From contig NZ_JAGGNV010000027.1 of NCBI RefSeq assembly GCF_018614955.1, positions 205,420-269,419 on the forward strand: a DNA stretch of 64,000 nt, given 5' to 3'. Within the stretch, counting starts at the first letter, position 1. The number at the start of each line of letters is the position of its first letter. The stretch comes from Variovorax paradoxus (GTDB lineage Bacteria; Pseudomonadota; Gammaproteobacteria; Burkholderiales; Burkholderiaceae_C). Of the stretch, positions 60,778-64,000 are shown piece after piece. The notes below the pieces were generated by a model. That model was given only the letters and a program-made list of their open reading frames with translations. It was not told where the DNA came from and searched no databases. Both the position numbers and the translations under genes were made by a program.

Positions 60778-61434
60778 ATGAAGAAACTGAATAAAGTGGC
60801 GATGATGTTTGCAGTCGCTGCGCTCGCCACTGCCGCTGGCGCGCAGACCCGCGTCACCGCTGCGGACGGCGGTCCCGTGATCGACAACTGGCAGAACGGC
60901 ACCGGCGAACTGGTCTGGAAAAACGGCACCAATGAACTGTGCTGGCGCGATGCCAACTGGACGCCCGCCACCGCTGCCGCTGGTTGCGACGGCGCGCTCG
61001 TTCCCGCTGCGCCTCCCGTCGCTGTGACCCCGGCTGCTCCGGCACCTGTCGCACCTGCAGCTCCGGCTGTCGCCGCTTCGAAGGTCACCTTCGCCGCTGA
61101 CGCATTCTTCGACTTCGACAAGTCGGTCCTCAAGCCTGAAGGCCGCGCCAAGCTGGACGACCTGGTTTCGAAGATTCGCGACGTGAACCTCGAAGTGATC
61201 ATCGCCGTCGGCCACACCGACTCGATCGGCACCGATGCCTACAACCAGCGCCTGTCGGTTCGCCGCGCTGAAGCCGTCAAGGCCTACCTGGTCTCGAAGG
61301 GCATCGAACGCAACCGCGTCTACACCGAAGGCAAGGGCGAGAAGCAACCGGTCGCCGACAACAAGACCAAGGAAGGTCGCGCCAAGAACCGCCGCGTGGA
61401 AATCGAAGTGGTCGGTACCCGCGCCAACCGTTGA
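60778..61434 (+). CDS. OmpA family outer-membrane protein
   Basis: This 218-residue protein has a signal peptide (residues 1-21, ending AGA). A short N-terminal region carries two WxNGT-type repeats rather than a barrel. A Pro/Ala linker spans about residues 78-97. A C-terminal OmpA peptidoglycan-binding domain follows, with FFDFDKSVLKPEG and the conserved NKTKEGRAKNRRVEI. It tethers the outer membrane to peptidoglycan. The missing eight-strand barrel makes it a short betaproteobacterial OmpA. A strong terminator follows. Confidence 0.93.
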   Translation: MKKLNKVAMMFAVAALATAAGAQTRVTAADGGPVIDNWQNGTGELVWKNGTNELCWRDANWTPATAAAGCDGALVPAAPPVAVTPAAPAPVAPAAPAVAASKVTFAADAFFDFDKSVLKPEGRAKLDDLVSKIRDVNLEVIIAVGHTDSIGTDAYNQRLSVRRAEAVKAYLVSKGIERNRVYTEGKGEKQPVADNKTKEGRAKNRRVEIEVVGTRANR

Positions 61435-61449
61435 TTCGCAAGAATCTCC

Positions 61450-61480
61450 AAAAAAAACCCCGCTCCGGCGGGGTTTTTTT
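61450..61480 (+). terminator. Rho-independent terminator of ompA
   Basis: CCCCGC (61458-61463) and GCGGGG (61468-61473) pair around TCCG, flanked by seven A on the left and seven T on the right. It lies 16 bases after the ompA stop. The A and T runs extend the stem, so it may also work on the opposite strand. Confidence 0.95.
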
Positions 61481-61559
61481 ATGACCGATCGCATTGCGAT
61501 TCACGCTGCACATTGCTGGTAACCGGTTCCGGCAATTCGCGCCGTTTCATAATCCGCAT

Positions 61560-62282
61560 ATGACCGATACCGTGAATGCCGATCCGGCAGAACTCGCCAA
61601 ATTTTCCGAACTCGCGCACCGCTGGTGGGATCTGGAAAGCGAATTCCGACCGTTGCACGAAATTAATCCACTGCGCATGGAGTGGATCGAAAGCATTGCA
61701 CCGATTGCAGGATGCAAGGTGCTCGACGTGGGTTGCGGTGGTGGGATTCTGGCCGACTCGATGGCGCGGCGAGGCGCCGACGTTCTGGGCATCGATCTGG
61801 CCGACAAGGCTCTCAAGGTCGCCCAGTTGCACGCGCTCGAAGCAGCGACGCGTGGCGTGAAGTACCGCGAAATCAGTGTCGAAGCGCTGGCCGCCGAGCA
61901 GCCCGAGAGCTTCGACGTCGTCACCTGCATGGAAATGCTCGAGCACGTGCCCCAGCCCGTCTCCGTCGTGAAGGCCTGCGCCCAGCTTGTCAAGCCCGGC
62001 GGATGGGTGTTCTTCTCGACCATTCATCGGAACCTGAAGTCCTTCCTGTTCGCGATCGTCGGCGCCGAATACGTGCTGGGCATGCTGCCCCGGGGTACGC
62101 ACGAGTACCAGAAGCTGATCCGGCCGAGCGAACTGGCCGCGCATTGCCGCACTGCAAACCTTGATCTGCGCCACACGCGCGGCCTGGAACACAACCCGGT
62201 GACGCGGCGCTACTGGCTCAGCGACGACACCAGCGTCAATTACATGTTTGCAACCCGCAAACCATCGGTGCCCCAGCCATGA
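61560..62282 (+). CDS. ubiG: Ubiquinone biosynthesis O-methyltransferase UbiG
   Basis: This 240-residue SAM methyltransferase performs both O-methylations of ubiquinone synthesis. Motif I is VLDVGCGGGILADSMA near residues 54-69. The UbiG-specific RWWDLESEFRPLHEINPLR is near the N-terminus, and EMLEHVP and TIHRNLKSFLFAIVGAEYV follow. The ATG at 61560 is chosen. Its stop overlaps gph by 4 bases. Confidence 0.95.
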   Translation: MTDTVNADPAELAKFSELAHRWWDLESEFRPLHEINPLRMEWIESIAPIAGCKVLDVGCGGGILADSMARRGADVLGIDLADKALKVAQLHALEAATRGVKYREISVEALAAEQPESFDVVTCMEMLEHVPQPVSVVKACAQLVKPGGWVFFSTIHRNLKSFLFAIVGAEYVLGMLPRGTHEYQKLIRPSELAAHCRTANLDLRHTRGLEHNPVTRRYWLSDDTSVNYMFATRKPSVPQP

Positions 62283-62950
62283 TGGCGGGCGATGCGACCC
62301 AGGCCGTCCTGTTCGACCTGGACGGCACACTGATCGACAGCGCTCCGGATCTGGGCGCGGCGGCCGATCAGATGCGCACGGATCGGGGCTTGGCCTCGCT
62401 CCCTCTGGAGCGCTATCGCCCCATGGCCGGCGCCGGCGCGCGCGGGATGCTGGGCGTGGCGTTCGGCATCACACCCGATGCGCCGGAGTTCGGGCCGCTG
62501 CGCGAGGAGTTCTTCGTCAACTACGAGACCCGGATGCTGCGCAACACGCAGGTCTTCGAAGGTGTGGCCGAACTGATCGAAGCGCTTTGCGCGCGGGGGC
62601 TGCAGTGGGGCGTGGTCACCAACAAATCGGTTCGCTTCACCGGTCCACTGACACGCGCGATACCGCTGTTCGGCACGGCGCGCGCAATCGTCAGCGGCGA
62701 CACGACGCCATATGCCAAACCACATCCCGAGCCCCTGTTCGAGGCGGCGCGACAGCTGGGTGTGCCGCCCGCTCGTTGCATTTATGTGGGCGACGACCAC
62801 CGGGACATCATGGCCGGCCGGGCCGCGGGTATGGGAACCGTGGCCGCCGCCTATGGCTACATGGGTGCGGAGGCGGATGTGACGCTGTGGCAGGCCGATG
62901 CCGCCATCGCATCGCCCATGGAGCTCTTGCAACTACTCAAACCGGCCTAA
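62279..62950 (+). CDS. gph: Phosphoglycolate phosphatase (HAD family)
   Basis: This 223-residue HAD hydrolase has motif I FDLDGTLIDSAPDL near residues 12-25 (nucleophile Asp), motif II VVTNKS near 116, motif III KPHPEP and motif IV YVGDDHRDIMAG. It dephosphorylates 2-phosphoglycolate from oxidative DNA repair; some members act on N-acetylmuramic acid 6-phosphate. It overlaps ubiG by 4 bases, a common pair in Burkholderiales. Confidence 0.9.
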   Translation: MMAGDATQAVLFDLDGTLIDSAPDLGAAADQMRTDRGLASLPLERYRPMAGAGARGMLGVAFGITPDAPEFGPLREEFFVNYETRMLRNTQVFEGVAELIEALCARGLQWGVVTNKSVRFTGPLTRAIPLFGTARAIVSGDTTPYAKPHPEPLFEAARQLGVPPARCIYVGDDHRDIMAGRAAGMGTVAAAYGYMGAEADVTLWQADAAIASPMELLQLLKPA

Positions 62951-62962
62951 AATGTGTCGCTT

Positions 62963-63350
62963 GGGGCTGCACTGGTTTCGACGTGGGTTCGGAATCGCAG
63001 CGGGGCATGTCGAGCTGAATGCGCTCGTAAAACAGATTCAAACAAACTAACTGCAAACGACGAACGTTTCGCACTCGCCGCTTAATTGCCGGTGAGCTTT
63101 GCAACAGCAGGCCGATGGGCTGGGCAAGGGGGCGCTAGAGCAATCTGACGCCTCCCGGCTGCAAAGATAATCTACATTGGCTGGCTCCGATCCGGGTACC
63201 TTGGTTCGGGGCGAGAACATAGGGTGCTGGCGGCCGGTGTAGCGTGCGACTGCGCGACACCGGTGGCGAGACCTAAATCAGACCGCTAAACATGTAGATC
63301 TGCGCGACGAAGGCTTGCGGACGGGGGTTCAAATCCCCCCAGCTCCACCA
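62963..63350 (+). ncRNA. ssrA: Transfer-messenger RNA
   Basis: This 388-nt RNA begins GGGGCTGCACTGG and ends with the T-arm and AGCTCCACCA, which pair into an alanine-tRNA-like acceptor. The tag frame at 63053-63085 starts with a GCA resume codon and encodes ANDERFALAA before TAA, a typical betaproteobacterial tag. It rescues stalled ribosomes with SmpB and marks the peptide for proteolysis. Confidence 0.97.
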
Positions 63351-63666
63351 CTTTCCCTCGGAGACGGCTGGGCTACGGTCGTCTTTTTCAACGCGCTGTG
63401 CGACGCAACAGCCCCTCCTGAAAACTGAACCGCTCCCCAGCGATCCGCCGGTTTCGGGGTACCCAGCCGGGTACGTGCCGGCCTTTCGGGTACGCAGCCT
63501 CGATCGTCTTCTGGGGCACCCCTCCCCGCCTCCTTGTTGCGAGGTCGCTCGCGGGCAAGTGTTCGTGCCATGCGAGGCGCGTGAATCTGCTGCCTAGTTT
63601 GAACCGTTCAAACGTGCTCAAAGGGGCTCGCCCAAGGGAGCCGAGCGCATCTCGCCCAGCAGCAGC
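63351..63666. other. 316-bp region between ssrA and the etfA fragment
   Basis: No convincing gene is seen. A short minus-strand frame (63388-63621, 77 codons) shows no recognisable family. A weak hairpin near 63362-63389 before a T run may end ssrA transcription. The region may be the scar of an insertion or deletion, because the homology to etfA begins abruptly at its right edge. Confidence 0.5.
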
Positions 63667-63875
63667 AGGTGGGCCAGACCGGCAAGATCGTGGCGCCGCA
63701 GCTCTATATCGCCTGCGGCATCTCGGGCGCGATCCAGCACCTGGCGGGCATGAAGGATTCGAAGGTGATCGTGGCGATCAACAAGGATCCGGAAGCGCCG
63801 ATCTTCTCGGTGGCCGACTACGGCCTGGAAGCCGACCTGTTCACGGCCGTGCCGGAAGTGGTGAAAGCGCTCTGA
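63667..63875 (+). pseudogene. etfA: Truncated 3' fragment of electron-transfer flavoprotein alpha gene
   Basis: The last ~68 residues of EtfA are present in frame to TGA at 63873-63875. These include [20 protein letters not shown] (FAD-binding SGAIQH motif) and [16 protein letters not shown]. The rest of the protein, about 240 residues, is missing, and no start with ribosome site exists at the break near 63667. The fragment retains perfect family features, so the truncation looks recent and is probably a partial duplication next to ssrA. Confidence 0.82.
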
Positions 63876-63897
63876 GCAAGCGAACTTTCCCAACTGA

Positions 63898-64000
63898 ATG
63901 CACACCATGCAGAACGACTCGTCTTCCCCTTCGCCCGAAATCCTCTGGACTCCCGGCCCGGAGCAGCTGCAGTCGAGTCGGCTAGGAGCCTGCGCGGCAG
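63898..64000 (+). CDS. Acyl-CoA synthetase-like protein, N-terminus (cut by window edge)
   Basis: A frame opens at ATG 63898 (or the in-frame ATG at 63907) and runs off the window. The segment PEILWTPGPEQLQSSRL resembles the start of acetoacetate-CoA ligases, which begin with a similar LWTPSPE motif. Only about 34 residues are visible, so the assignment is tentative. Confidence 0.45.
   Translation, partial: MHTMQNDSSSPSPEILWTPGPEQLQSSRLGACAA

Noticed and set aside
63388..63621. 77-codon minus-strand frame between ssrA and the etfA fragment, considered as an integrase remnant
   Set aside because: No tyrosine-recombinase motif or other family was recognised, and there is no ribosome site.

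Overview
The window reads as a chromosomal segment of a high-GC betaproteobacterium of the Comamonadaceae, most likely Variovorax or a close relative. The evidence is the gyrA-serC-pheA-tyrA-aroA/cmk-rpsA-ihfB-lapAB supraoperon in betaproteobacterial order, the fused AroA-Cmk protein, the tmRNA, and the general gene repertoire. No rRNA, CRISPR array, complete insertion sequence or prophage was seen. The only structural RNA gene found is the tmRNA near the right end.

Layout. 1-3.5 kb: a molybdate system, modABC divergent from modE with a palindromic ModE-type operator between them. 3.5-14.8 kb: accessory genes. These are a TetR/DUF1348 pair with two near-identical operators, a zinc-ribbon protein with four 25-residue repeats, a frameshifted alpha/beta hydrolase with a hexanucleotide repeat, a tannase-family lipoprotein, aspartate ammonia-lyase, and a GAF/Fis regulator. 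14.9-22.5 kb: a seven-gene molybdenum hydroxylase operon of the form II CO-dehydrogenase type (small, large and medium subunits, then MoxR, VWA, SRPBCC and XdhC-type maturation genes). The molybdate transporter 13 kb away would supply its metal.

22.5-31.5 kb: an uncharacterised biosynthetic-looking cluster. One arm is a CDP-alcohol phosphatidyltransferase, a YceI protein and a sulfatase-like membrane enzyme. The divergent arm is an MDR-type dehydrogenase, a PTPS/QueD homologue, a GT4 glycosyltransferase and a methyltransferase. A RibD-type reductase and a membrane protein follow on the opposite strand. The PTPS homologue and the dehydrogenase have both lost their usual metal and catalytic ligands, which makes this the best candidate for an undescribed pathway. 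An ORF6N-domain gene carrying a perfect 27-bp internal palindrome lies inside the cluster.

31.5-38.4 kb: GST, FAD oxidoreductase, MFS efflux/SRPBCC/SDR operon and small envelope proteins. 38.4-47.8 kb (minus strand): a TRAP transporter (dctPQM), crcB and a complete Mrp/Mnh-type cation/proton antiporter with fused A/B subunit. 47.9-60.6 kb (minus strand): a ComEA-like HhH protein and the housekeeping supraoperon. 60.8-64 kb (plus strand): ompA, ubiG, gph, ssrA, then a truncated 3' fragment of etfA and the start of an acyl-CoA synthetase-like gene, which suggests rearrangement downstream of the tmRNA.
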